This document shows positions 52,161-61,861 of a stretch of DNA of 64,000 nt, one piece after another. The stretch's first letter is position 1, and each line of letters begins with the position of its first letter. Origin of the DNA: Brucella cytisi (lineage in GTDB: Bacteria > Pseudomonadota > Alphaproteobacteria > Rhizobiales > Rhizobiaceae). The position numbers were made by a program, and so were the translations under genes. The stretch covers positions 1,476,001 to 1,540,000 of the forward strand of contig JAAVLQ010000002.1 in the NCBI GenBank assembly GCA_012103075.1, given 5' to 3'. Under the pieces are notes generated by a model, which ran no database searches, had not been told where the DNA came from, and saw nothing but the letters and a program-made list of their open reading frames with translations.

Positions 52161-52190
52161 TTTGTAACGCTTTGTAACATATTGCAACAA
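52161..52190. promoter_or_regulatory. Three 10-bp direct repeats upstream of the exporter
   Basis: TTTGTAACGC, TTTGTAACAT and ATTGCAACAA follow each other without gap, so the GTAAC/GCAAC core recurs every 10 bp on one DNA face. This is the pattern of OmpR/PhoB-family response-regulator sites. The rest of 52191-52383 shows no gene. Confidence 0.5.
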
Positions 52191-52383
52191 ACTGTGGTTA
52201 ACGGAGTGTTAATAGTCAACACAAAAGCGGAGCACTAACCCGTGAACATGGGGTGCGCATCAGCAACAAGCTGAAATCGTTAAGCTATCGGCAAGCTAAT
52301 TATTTTGGATGAAGCGCACGTTTTACTCCGGAAATTCGACGTTTCCGGGGATCATTGCCAATGATTCGAGCAAAACGGTCCCA

Positions 52384-53285
52384 CTAAGCCACCAGATAGG
52401 CCTGCAGACGCGGCACTACAAAATCAAGGAAGACACGGACCCGTTGCGGCAATCGCGCACCGCCAAGAAACACGGCGTGTACTTCCTCAATGTCGTTCTC
52501 CACCGCCTCGGCCAGAACCTCCACCAATGCGCCAGAGGCGAGGTCGTTCCGCGCATGATAATCGCCGATCCGGGCGAGCCCCAGCCCCGCGACTGCCATG
52601 CGCCGGACCGTCTCCCCATTATTGGCCAGCAGCGAACCGTAGACCGCGCGATCCACGATGCGACCGCTTTCCTTCAGCGGCCAGACGGGTGCTGCGCGGC
52701 GAAAATTGAAACCAATGCAATTGTGATCGGCAAGATCGTCTATGGTCAACGGCGTCCCGCAACGTTCCAGATAGGCGGGGGCCGCCACGATCTTGCGACG
52801 GGCCGTACCCAGCTTGCGCGCCATCATGCTGGAATTGGGCAAGGTGCCGATGCGGAAAGCCACGTCGGTGCGGTCAAGATAAAGGTCAACCAGCTCATCC
52901 GACAGGGACAGGTCAATCACGATATTCGGATAGGCCGACAGAAATTCTGGCAACAAAGGCTCCAGCGCCAGCGTGCCCAATGCCACCGATGCATTGACGC
53001 GAACCGTACCGCCCGTGCTTGCAGAACCCTGCGAAAGTTCGCGTTCGACTTCTTCGAAATCGTGCAGCAGCCCCTGACTACGCTCATAATAAATCTGTCC
53101 TTCGGTCGTCAGCGACAGGCGGCGGGAAGTGCGCTCCAGAAGCCGCACGCCGAGCCTTGCTTCGATACGGGATATGAGCTTGCTGATGGTCGAAGGATTC
53201 ATGCGCAGAAGACGGGCCGCTTCGGAGAAACTGCCTGTTTCCACCACCCGCAAAAGACCTGCATTTCGCCAACGCGATTATCCAT
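52384..53285 (-). CDS. LysR-family transcriptional regulator (frameshift)
   Basis: The corrected product is 300 residues. The N-terminal winged helix includes GEMQVFLRVVETGSFSEAARLLRMNPSTISKLISRIEARLG, and the LysR effector domain covers the rest (GTVRVNASVALGTLALEPLLPEFL). The break near 53243 is a T run one short; correction gives the ATG at 53285. It is divergent from an aldo-keto reductase and MFS exporter, its probable targets. The 210-base gap between (53286-53495) holds their promoters. Confidence 0.85.
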
Positions 53286-53495
53286 CGCCCGCTCCATCTG
53301 TGAAACAGTTTCACCGATAATGTGGATTCCGAGCGGATTTTCAAGCCCACGAGATTATCCTATTTCTGCTTCACGAAATCAAACCTGACCGAAAGCTGTT
53401 TGGTACAGGATCAACAAAATGACGGCCCGAAGCATGAGCCTCCCAAGTTCGCGCTCCTCACGCGAAACGCCGAAGGCCGGTCAACAGGAGATAAT

Positions 53496-54320
53496 ATGAA
53501 AATCGTGAACGCACACGGCGCGGCCATACCCGCGCTCGGCTTCGGTGTTTTCCGCATGACGGATGCGGAAGTGGAAAACGTTGTTCCAGCGGCGTTGGAA
53601 GCCGGCTTCCGCCATTTCGACACGGCGCAGATCTACCAGAACGAGGCTGCTCTCGGGCGCGCACTGGAAAAAGCAGGCCCACGACGCGAGGACCTGTTCC
53701 TCACCACGAAAGTCTGGGTCGATAATTATAATGCCGAAAAATTCGGCGCATCCGTCGACGAAAGCCTCGACAAGCTGAAAGTGGATCAGGTCGACCTCCT
53801 GCTTGTGCACTGGCCTGCCGACAAGGTGGCTATTGCCGATCAGATTGACATGCTGAACGCAGTGCAAACGGCAGGCAAGACGCGCTTCATTGGCGTGAGC
53901 AATCAGAATGTCGCGCAAATGAAAGAGTCTATTCTTCGCAGTGCAGCACCCATCGTCACCAACCAGATCGAAGTCCATCCTTATCTCGACCAGAATGCCG
54001 TAGCAGAGGCCGCAAAGGCAGCAGGCATTGCCATCACCGCCTATTACGGCATGGCTGATGGCGCAGTGCCGCGCGACCCCATCTTGCAGGCCATTGGCGC
54101 CCGATACGGCAAGACTGCCGCTCAGGTGGGTCTACGCTGGCTGATTGAACGCGGCTTCATCGCACTTTCCAAGACAGCCAAGCCCGAGCGTGTCGCTGAA
54201 AACTTCGACATATTCGACTTTGAGCTCAGCGTAGAAGACATGACGGCGATCTCCAAACTCGCTCGCCCCAATGGACGACTGGTCAGCCCCGAAGGTCTGG
54301 CCCCGGTCTGGGACAAATAA
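53496..54320 (+). CDS. Aldo-keto reductase
   Basis: This intact 274-residue protein has the AKR catalytic residues in FDTAQIYQNE (Asp and Tyr near 39-44), LTTKVW (Lys near 72) and LLLVHWPAD (His near 105), plus the NADPH-binding end ALSKTAKPERVAENF. It reduces aldehydes or ketones, for example 2,5-diketogluconate-like or methylglyoxal-type substrates. The ATG at 53496 has CAGGAG upstream; a longer frame from 53322 lacks support. It starts a plus-strand unit with an MFS exporter. Confidence 0.85.
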   Translation: MKIVNAHGAAIPALGFGVFRMTDAEVENVVPAALEAGFRHFDTAQIYQNEAALGRALEKAGPRREDLFLTTKVWVDNYNAEKFGASVDESLDKLKVDQVDLLLVHWPADKVAIADQIDMLNAVQTAGKTRFIGVSNQNVAQMKESILRSAAPIVTNQIEVHPYLDQNAVAEAAKAAGIAITAYYGMADGAVPRDPILQAIGARYGKTAAQVGLRWLIERGFIALSKTAKPERVAENFDIFDFELSVEDMTAISKLARPNGRLVSPEGLAPVWDK

Positions 54321-54331
54321 CGGAGGCTATG

Positions 54332-55533
54332 ATGAGCACGATGACGTCTCACGACAGCGCGACGAAGACGGCCGGTTTCAACTGGCCGCTTCTGGCGCTT
54401 GCAATCGGTGCATTTGGTATTGGCACTACGGAATTTGCACCTATGGGTCTGCTGCCGGTCATTGCCGACGGCATTGACGTTTCCATTCCGACGGCCGGTC
54501 TTCTGGTCAGCGCCTATGCCATCGGCGTCATGGTCGGCGCACCGATCATGACACTTGCCTTCGGACGGTTCGGCAAACGCACGGCACTGATGCTGCTGAT
54601 GGGCATTTTCACACTCGGCAACATCCTGTCGGCTCTCGCACCGGATTACTGGACGCTGCTTGCAGCGCGCCCGTAACGAGCCTCAATCACGGTGCATTTT
54701 TCGGCCTCGGTTCCATTGTTGCAGCCAGCGTCGTGCCTCCTGAAAAGCGGGCAAGCGCCGTTGCCACCATGTTCATGGGTCTGACAATTGCTAATATCGG
54801 TGGCGTACCGGCTGCAACCCGGATCGGTCAGCAGATCGGCTGGCGCATGTCATTTGCCGGTACCGCTGTTCTGGGTCTGGTCGCCATCACCGCGCTCTGG
54901 CTTTCGCTGCCGCGCGGCGAAGCAGGCAAGATGCCCGACATCCGTCGTGAGCTTGGCGTCCTGATGCGCCCGACCGTGCTGATGTCGCTCGCAACAACCG
55001 TCATGGGCGCTGGCGCCATGTTCACGCTCTACACCTACGTAGCACCTGTACTGACCGACCTTACCGGAGCTTCGGAAGGCTTCGTGACACTGGCGCTTAT
55101 TCTTATCGGCGTGGGCTTCACTATCGGCAACGCACTCGGCGGACGCCTCGCAGACTGGTCTCTCAATGGTGCAACGCGGATATTTCTCGCAGCGCTTGCC
55201 ATCATCAGTCTGGCATTGCCGTTCCTGCTGGGAAGCCATACCGGTGCGGCAATCGGCTTGCTCGCCCGGGGTGCGGCGGCTTTCGCCATCGTTCCTCCGG
55301 TTCAGACCCGCGTGATGCAGGCTGCATCGGAAGCACCTGGGCTGGCATCGTCGATCAATATCGGTGCGTTCAACCTCGGCAATGCCGTGGGCGCGGCCCT
55401 TGGTGGCGGCGTCATCAGCGCAGGCTATGGCTATGCAGCCATTCCGGTCGCAGGTGGCCTGCTGGCAGCGGCAGGACTGTTGTTCACACTGTCCCGCCGC
55501 CCAAAAACAGCACTGGCTCCATCAGCCTGCTAA
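54332..55533 (+). CDS. MFS efflux transporter, AraJ/DHA1 type (frameshift)
   Basis: The corrected product is 400 residues with 12 helices. Features: FGIGTTEFAPMGLLPVIADGIDVSIPTAGLLVSAYAIGVMVGAP, the DHA1/AraJ-type start, and LVTRFGKRTALML-like loop 2-3. These proteins export sugars or drugs. The break near 54676 is a C run one short. Of ATGs at 54329 and 54332 I prefer the second, spaced five bases from GGAGG. It follows the aldo-keto reductase and its last four bases overlap the end of the convergent ABC permease gene. Confidence 0.83.
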
Positions 55534-56670
55534 TCCAACGTTCTCCTGAACCGCAGAAGCGCCAGCGACGCAAACAGGAACACGAAAAATATGAGGGCGT
55601 TCACCTCTCCGGCAATGTCGGAAAGGTGGGCGCCCTTAAGCATGACTGCGCGGACGATCCGCAGAAAATGCGTGAGCGGAAAAATCTCGCCCAGCGCCTG
55701 CGCCCAATCGGGCATACCCCGAAACGGAAACATGAAGCCGGACAGCATCAGAGACGGCAGGAAGAAGAAAAAAAAAGTGAGCTGCATGGCCTGCATCTGC
55801 GTGCGCGAAGCTGTCGAGATCGTGTAGCCGAGCAGGACCAGCGACAGGACGAAGATCAGCACGCAGGTCAGTAGAAGTGCCAGCGATCCCACAAAGGGCA
55901 CGCCGAACAGAAGCTTTGCCGCGACCAGCACGACCACAACCTGCACGCCGCCGACGACCAGAAATGGCAGGACCTTGCCCAGCATGATTTCGGCTGGCGT
56001 GGCGGGCATGGCAAGCAGGTTTTCCATCGTGCCGCGTTCGGTCTCACGGGTCAGTGCCATGGCCGTCATCATCACCATCGTCATTTGCAAGATGACGCCC
56101 AGCAGGCCGGGAACGATATTGTATTGCGACACACCTTCCGGGTTGTAACGCCGATGCACGATGACCTGTAGCTGGCTTCGCGCGGCATCTGCGGCTTCGG
56201 CCTGCTTACCCTGTTCACGCAGGAGCGCCTGACTTGCGACAGTTCCAAGCGTTGAAATGGCGCCGCTTGCCACCGACGGGTCGGTCGCATCGGCCTCGAT
56301 CAGAATTTGCGGCTGTTCGCCGGCATCGACACGCCTTGCGAAATCCGACGGGATCGTCACCACGAAGGAAACCGTGCCATCGGCAATCAACGTCTCGGCT
56401 TCTGCCGCACTTTTGCACCACATGGTCGAAACGGTAATAGCCTGTGGTTTCAAGAGCGGAAATCATGGCGCGCGTATAATGATCTTGGCTGGTCACAACC
56501 AAAGCGCTCGGCAGGCTCTTCGGATCATTGTTGATGGCAAAGCCGAAGAGCAGCAACTGCATCAATGGAACGACCAGCATCATGGCAAAGGTGATGCGGT
56601 CACGCCGCATCTGGATGAATTCCTTCACCAGCATCGCGCCAAGACGCTCGAACGAGAACCAGCCGCTCAT
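55530..56670 (-). CDS. ABC-2-type permease, YbhS/YbhR-like (frameshift)
   Basis: The corrected product is 379 residues: one N-terminal helix, a large periplasmic region, then five helices (LLGVILQMTMVMMTAMALTRE, ERGTMENLLAMPATPAEIMLGK). This is the ABC2_membrane layout of YhhJ/YbhR proteins. The break near 56424 is an A run one too long. The ATG at 56670 overlaps the ATPase stop (ATGA). It is the last gene of the TetR-HlyD-ATPase-permease operon. Only one permease is present; E. coli has two (YbhS and YbhR). Confidence 0.82.
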
Positions 56671-57617
56671 TGTTTGCTGCTCCCTGAGTTTTTGCCTTTG
56701 GACATATTGTCCCGGGCATTGGCCATGAACTGGATGAACACATCCTCAAGGCTGGTTTCACCCGCCTCGACAGTAATGCCCTCGCGGTGCCTGATCTTTT
56801 CCAGAGCTGCCTCAAGCTTCGCCCTGTCGGACCCCACGACATGGAGCGTCGCACCGAAAGGCGCAACCTGCTCGACACCCGGCTCGCCCTCCAGTTCACG
56901 CGCCACTTCGCCGAGCCTCGGACCGTTGACGATGAAGGTCGTCAGCCCTGCCTTATCGATAACGTCCCGGACTGTTCCCGTCGCCAATAACTTGCCATAG
57001 GAAATATAGCTGATGCGGTGGCAGCGTTCGGCTTCATCCATGTAATGGGTTGAAACGAGCACAGTCAGCCCGCCATCCGCGAGGCGATGTATCTCGTCCC
57101 AGAAGTCGCGCCGCGCCTTCGGATCAACCCCGGCAGTTGGTTCATCCAGCAACAGAAGCTTTGGCTTGTGCATGATACATGCTGCCAGTGCCAACCGCTG
57201 TTTCCAGCCGCCGGAAAGCGTGCCCGCCAGCTGGTCTCCACGAGATGTCAGGCCCAGTTCCTCAAGTGTCCGTGCCACATGCTCCGTCACCGGCTTCAAC
57301 CGGTAGAGACGTGCAACGAATTCAAGGTTCTCGGCAATTGTCAGGTCTTCATAGAATGAAAAGCGCTGCGTCATGTAGCCGACTTCACGCTTGATCTTCA
57401 GCCCTTCGGTACGAAGATCGAAACCAAGCACCTTGCCTTCACCCTCGTCGGGTGTCAGCAGTCCGCACATTATGCGGATCGTAGTCGTCTTGCCTGAACC
57501 ATTCGGCCCCAGAAAGCCGACAATCTCACCCTCGGCCACCGACATGCTCACATGATCGACGACCGTAGCGTCGCCGAACCGCTTGACGAGACCTTTGACA
57601 TCGATAGCGTTCACCAT
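56667..57617 (-). CDS. ABC transporter ATPase, YbhF-like (single domain)
   Basis: This intact 316-residue protein has Walker A GPNGSGKTTTIRIM, Q-loop GYMTQRFSFYEDLTI, signature LSGGWKQRLALAACI, Walker B LLLLDEPTAGVDP and the H-loop LVSTHYMDEAERC. Its long C-terminal part ends in low-complexity basic/polar residues. E. coli YbhF has two such domains fused; here only one is present. It is in an operon with HlyD-type and ABC-2 permease proteins and is probably an efflux pump. Confidence 0.87.
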   Translation of the reverse strand: MVNAIDVKGLVKRFGDATVVDHVSMSVAEGEIVGFLGPNGSGKTTTIRIMCGLLTPDEGEGKVLGFDLRTEGLKIKREVGYMTQRFSFYEDLTIAENLEFVARLYRLKPVTEHVARTLEELGLTSRGDQLAGTLSGGWKQRLALAACIMHKPKLLLLDEPTAGVDPKARRDFWDEIHRLADGGLTVLVSTHYMDEAERCHRISYISYGKLLATGTVRDVIDKAGLTTFIVNGPRLGEVARELEGEPGVEQVAPFGATLHVVGSDRAKLEAALEKIRHREGITVEAGETSLEDVFIQFMANARDNMSKGKNSGSSKQ

Positions 57618-57629
57618 TGCCGCCTCCGC

Positions 57630-58573
57630 CTATCGGGCAGCCAGATCGACATCCACGATCTGACCGGGCTGCAGAGGCGATGCAGGATCGACCGGGTGCG
57701 CCTCGACGAGATAGACAAGCTTCTGGCGCGTTTCGAGCGAGTAGATGACGGGAGGCGTGAACTCGGGATCGGGGAGACATAACTCACCCGGGCTTGCAGG
57801 CCGGGCGCGCAACCATCGCAGCGCACGGACAGCGTATCGCCCACCTGCACCGCCGAGAATTTGTTTTCCGGTATGTAGACTTTCAACTTGACCGCGCCAT
57901 CGGGTAGCATCGTCAAAACCGGTGCAGACGGCCCGGCGATATCGCCCGGATTGCGGATGACATCGGTGATCCGGCCCGGGGCGGGTGCTTCAATCGTTCG
58001 CTTGGTCAGATGCCAGCGTGCGGAATCAAGCTGCGCTTCAGCACTCTTGACGGCATTTTCCGCCGCCTTGATTTCTTCAGGGCGCGCGGGCAATCGACCG
58101 ACCGCCAGATTGGCTGTGGCCTGATTGATCGAGGCCTCAGCCACTTCAACCTTGGTGGCCGCGTCGTCAAGTTGCGCCTGCGTCATCACTCCGCGTTTCG
58201 TCAGGTCTTGCGTGCGCAAAAGCGTTCGCTGGGCATCGTCTGCCTGTGCTTTAGCCGTCCTTACGGTGGCTTCCAGAACTGCAATTTCATCGGGACGTTT
58301 GCCAACCTGCAAGTCCGCCAGTTGCGCGCGTGCCTGCGCCAATGCAGCCTCGGCCTGCGCGACGGCGATCTTTGCGTCCGCATCTTCCGTCTTTGCTATC
58401 GGCTTGCCCGGCTCGACACGATCTCCGCGCCTGACTGCAACGGAGTGGACCTGCGCGACTTCCAGCGGCGCAAGCTGCACAAATTCACCCTCAACATAAC
58501 CAACGGCAAGGGGCTGCGCACTGCATGCGGCGAAGAGATAAGAAGCGAAAGGAATAATACAGAGAACGCTCAT
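57630..58573 (-). CDS. HlyD-family periplasmic adaptor, YbhG-like (frameshift)
   Basis: The corrected product is 314 residues. It begins with a membrane anchor or signal (MSVLCIIPFASYLFAACSAQP, possible lipobox-like C17), followed by a biotinyl-lipoyl region (EVAQVHSVAVRRGDRVEPGKPIAK), a long coiled-coil hairpin (residues about 70-190) and a barrel (TIEAPAPGRITDV). It bridges the pump and outer membrane. The break near 57786 is a C run one short; correction gives DPEFTPPVIYSLETRQKLVYLVEA and a stop at 57630. The start overlaps the TetR stop (ATGA). Confidence 0.87.
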
Positions 58574-59277
58574 GCCAACACCTCGCCGTTTTTGGCGGTG
58601 TCCTTCGCTGCAAGAATAGCCATGAGATTCTGGCGTGCAATTGCCGCGACAGCCGCCGCCTCTTCCGCGCCCATCGTGGACCAGCCCATGCGCCGTTTCA
58701 CCGCCTCCCGGCCAATGCGGAAATAAACGATCTGTCCGAGCAGAGTGAAGACGAGAAGCCGCGTGGCCTCGCTCTCGGCAGGTTCGCCCGTCGCTACTTC
58801 CCAGATGGCACAGAGCCTCTTGTGCGTTGGCTCGAAAACACCTGAATAAATGCGGTCGAGAGCTGCCGTCGGATGCGCCAGTTCACGCAAGAGAAACTGG
58901 ACAATCTCTCCAGACTGTGGCTGCGCGACGATGAAATGCGTCATCCGCTCCAGCGCCAGACCAAGCTGCTGACGGGCCGTTTCCTTCGTTTCGGCAGGTG
59001 CACTGATCACACCGTGGTGCCCGAGCGCCTGCCCTGCAATGCCCTGTATCGTTTCGACAATATAGTCTGCCGCCGCCAGTCGCAGACCTTCCTTGCCGCC
59101 GAAATGGTAGGCAATGGAACCGATATTCGCCTTGGCCAAACCGGCGATCTCGCGGGTAGATGTGGCGTCGAAACCCTTCGAACCAAACAGTTGTAAAGCC
59201 GCATGGATCAGCGCCGCTCGCGTCTGATCGACCGAGGGCGATGGGGGCTCTTGCCTTGTATGTTTCGTTTTGCTCAT
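58570..59277 (-). CDS. TetR-family regulator, CecR-like
   Basis: This intact 235-residue protein has an N-terminal TetR helix-turn-helix (IHAALQLFGSKGFDATSTREIAGLAKANIGSIAYHFGGKEGL), and the C-terminal part matches the CecR/DUF1956 type. E. coli CecR represses ybhGFSR and is relieved by efflux substrates. The TetR is the first gene of the four-gene operon and a 24-bp palindrome lies seven bases upstream of its ATG, so it probably represses the whole operon. Confidence 0.87.
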   Translation of the reverse strand: MSKTKHTRQEPPSPSVDQTRAALIHAALQLFGSKGFDATSTREIAGLAKANIGSIAYHFGGKEGLRLAAADYIVETIQGIAGQALGHHGVISAPAETKETARQQLGLALERMTHFIVAQPQSGEIVQFLLRELAHPTAALDRIYSGVFEPTHKRLCAIWEVATGEPAESEATRLLVFTLLGQIVYFRIGREAVKRRMGWSTMGAEEAAAVAAIARQNLMAILAAKDTAKNGEVLA

Positions 59278-59283
59278 ACCTTA

Positions 59284-59307
59284 ATTTAATCAATCGATTG
59301 ATTAAAT
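59284..59307. promoter_or_regulatory. CecR-like operator, perfect palindrome
   Basis: The half-sites ATTTAATCAAT (59284-59294) and ATTGATTAAAT (59297-59307) are exact inverted repeats with a CG between. It lies immediately upstream of the TetR start and should overlap its promoter or leader. Confidence 0.75.
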
Positions 59308-59323
59308 GTCAAGTAATAAAAGA

Positions 59324-59362
59324 AAAATCAAGGTGCCGATCGTGGATCTGCACCTTGATTTT
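59324..59362. terminator. Terminator between the carnitine genes and the TetR region
   Basis: AAAATCAAGGTGC (59324-59336) pairs with GCACCTTGATTTT (59350-59362) in a perfect 13-bp stem with A and T tracts at its ends. It lies 21 bases beyond the stop of the minus-strand carnitine dehydrogenase gene and probably ends that transcript. Confidence 0.8.
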
Positions 59363-59383
59363 ACTGAAAATTATAGACGTCGT

Positions 59384-60859
59384 TCAACCTCGTCTTCCAA
59401 CATGTCGCCCGACAGCGATCGGCGTCGGCATCTCACAGTGTGTATGAGAAAGCCCCTCCAATGCGGCCAGAATTCCGGCCTTCACAGCGACCGCCTTGCC
59501 CGCTTTGCTGTCGACATGCAGCAGCATCTGCTCGGCGCTGGCGATTTCCGTATCGTCACGCCTCAGACTATGAAAAGACATGCACGCGTTTTTCGTCAAA
59601 GGAGAGCAACTGCGTTTCCACATGCAGCGCATCGCCCGCCTTAGCCTCGCCAAGATGCATGATATGGGTTTCGACCGTGTAGTAGCTATGACCGGATTTC
59701 AGATACGCCTCGTCCACACCGATATGTGCCAAAAACCTGTCCGTCGCCCGGCCGAATACATCAAGATAGCGATGCTCGGTCATATGCCCGTTATAGTCAA
59801 TCCACTCCGGGATCACCCGCGCATCCAGAAGACGCAACGGACCGGAACCTGCCTTGGAAGAGCCCGCCCCATCGAGCCGTGCGGTATAGGAATTGAGAAG
59901 CGCGCCCGCACCCCAACCCTTGCCGTTTTGCTGATGCGCAAGAGCGCGGATGATCGCGACCAGATTTTCGTCGCGAATCCGCTCCAGTCGCGAATTGAAA
60001 GCCGTTCATTCTGCGCGTCCGACTGGTCCGCAATGCGGTTGATAAGGCTGTCATCGAGATCGGGTACATCTGTCAGTTTCGTCCATGGCCATTGCAGCGC
60101 AGGCCCAAACTGGGCGAGGAAGTGCCGCATACCTGCCGGACCGCCGGCAATGCGATAGGTCTGGAACAGCCCCATCTGCGCCCAGCGAAGCCCGAACGAA
60201 TAGCGGATGATATCGTCGATCTGCTCGACCGTGGCGATGCCATCACGCACGAGCCACAAGGCCTCGCGCCAAAGCGCTTCCAGAAGCCGGTCACCAACAA
60301 AAGCGTCGATCTCCTTTTCAAGCACGACCGGCTCCATTCCGGTCTGGCGGTAGAGCATGGACGCACGTTCAATCGTCGATGCGGAAGTCGCACCTCCCGG
60401 TACAAGTTCTACCAGCGGCAACAGGTAAACGGGATTGTAGGGATGCGCGATCAAGAGGCGCTCCTGATGCCGTAACGCAGCCTGCAATTTGCTTGGAAGG
60501 AAGCCGGAGGTGGACGACGCGATTAGTGCATCGTCTGCGCAAGCGGCTTCAATCTCCGCCAGCACGGCAAGTTTCAAGTCGAGACGCTCGGGCACGCTTT
60601 CCTGAATAAGCGCTGCGTCCGCAACTGCCTCTGCCAACGAGGCCGAAAAGGACAGTTGCCCCTCCTGCGGAAGGCGCACGGTGGTCAGCGCCGCGAGTGC
60701 CTTGCGCGCATTGTCGAGAATGTGTTCGGTCGTCGCCTTTGCATCGGGCGACGGATCATAAACGGCAACGTCGAAACCATTCAGCAGAAAGCGTGCTGCC
60801 CAGCCGCTACCGATGACACCGCTGCCGATACAGGCAATCTTGGGAGGATGGCTGTTCAT
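59384..60859 (-). CDS. Carnitine 3-dehydrogenase fused to betainyl-CoA thioesterase (two frameshifts)
   Basis: The corrected product is 491 residues. The first 320 residues are a 3-hydroxyacyl-CoA-dehydrogenase-type carnitine dehydrogenase: GSGVIGSGWAARFLLNGFDV (NAD loop), TSGFLPSKLQ and the HPYNPVYLLPLVELV catalytic region. The rest is a hotdog thioesterase (WIDYNGHMTEHRYLDVFG, VETHIMHLGEAKAGD). In bacterial carnitine breakdown such fusions oxidise L-carnitine to 3-dehydrocarnitine and hydrolyse betainyl-CoA. Breaks: near 59990 (C run one short) and near 59572 (T run one too long). The ATG at 60859 is two bases after the upstream stop. Confidence 0.88.
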
Positions 60860-60864
60860 GGATA

Positions 60865-61770
60865 TCACCAGCGCTTTGCAAGCTTGAGTTTTTCGCGGAC
60901 TTCGACAGGCGTCAAAACCTTTGTACCCATATTGACGGCGATGGCTTTCGCCCGTTCAACCAGTCCCCATTCGACGCCAGAACGCCCTTTGTCGAGCCAG
61001 ATATTGTCTTCTAGCCCCACGCGGATATTGCCGCCTGCCAGCACGGCAAGCGCCGCATAAGGCAACTGATTGCGACCAATGGAAAACGCCGAGAAAATCC
61101 AGTTGTCCGGCAGATTGTGGACGATGGAAACCAGCGTCGCCAGATCGTCTGGCGCGCCCCATGGGATGCCCATGCATAATTGCACCAGAACGGGATCATC
61201 AAGCAAGCCCTGCTGTTGCAGCCATTGGGCAAGCGGCAGGTGACCTGTATCGAAAATCTCGATCTCCGGGCGCACGCCAAGCCGCTGTATCTGACCAGCC
61301 ATTTCCCTGAGCATGGCGGGCGTGTTGGTCATCACGTAATCGCCTTCGCCGAAATTCATCGTGCCGCAATCCAGCGTGCAGATTTCCGGCAAGAGTTCAG
61401 CGACATGAGCAAGCCGTTCCGTCGCGCCCGCCATATCGGTCTTGGCGGCATCCGGCGGCAGCGGGGCTTCCGGCGAGCCGAAGACCAGATCGCCGCCGAC
61501 ACCTGCTGTCAGATTCAGTACGATATCGACATCGGACGCCCGGATGTGATCCACAACCTCGCGGAAAAAATCCAGTTTGCGCGAAGGTTCACCTGTTTCC
61601 GGATCGCGCACATGAATATGCGCAATAGCGGCACCTGCTTCCGCACTTTCAATGGCCGCATCCGCGATCTGGCGCGGCGTGATCGGCACCTTGTCCGAGC
61701 GATGCGTGGTGGCTCCGGCACCGGTAACGGCGGCAGTGATGAATATTTCGCGCGCGGGCTTTAAAGGCAT
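60865..61770 (-). CDS. Beta-keto acid cleavage enzyme (BKACE, DUF849) for dehydrocarnitine
   Basis: This intact protein of about 301 residues is a DUF849 TIM-barrel zinc enzyme. The zinc-binding HIHVRDPETGEP lies near 52-62; LNLTAGVGGD, TLDCGTMNFG and the second metal site in EIFDTGHL follow. In carnitine degradation a BKACE converts 3-dehydrocarnitine plus acetyl-CoA to betainyl-CoA plus acetoacetate. The adjoining dehydrogenase-thioesterase does the steps before and after, so that substrate is a strong inference. The ATG at 61770 follows GAGGGAAACG. Confidence 0.87.
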   Translation of the reverse strand: MPLKPAREIFITAAVTGAGATTHRSDKVPITPRQIADAAIESAEAGAAIAHIHVRDPETGEPSRKLDFFREVVDHIRASDVDIVLNLTAGVGGDLVFGSPEAPLPPDAAKTDMAGATERLAHVAELLPEICTLDCGTMNFGEGDYVMTNTPAMLREMAGQIQRLGVRPEIEIFDTGHLPLAQWLQQQGLLDDPVLVQLCMGIPWGAPDDLATLVSIVHNLPDNWIFSAFSIGRNQLPYAALAVLAGGNIRVGLEDNIWLDKGRSGVEWGLVERAKAIAVNMGTKVLTPVEVREKLKLAKRW

Positions 61771-61861
61771 GATCGTTTCCCTCAATTTTCGCCGAGTTTG
61801 ACAGGTCGCAAAATGCCGGGATTATCATTTTACGAAATCTATTTGGCGAAGAGCGAATTGC

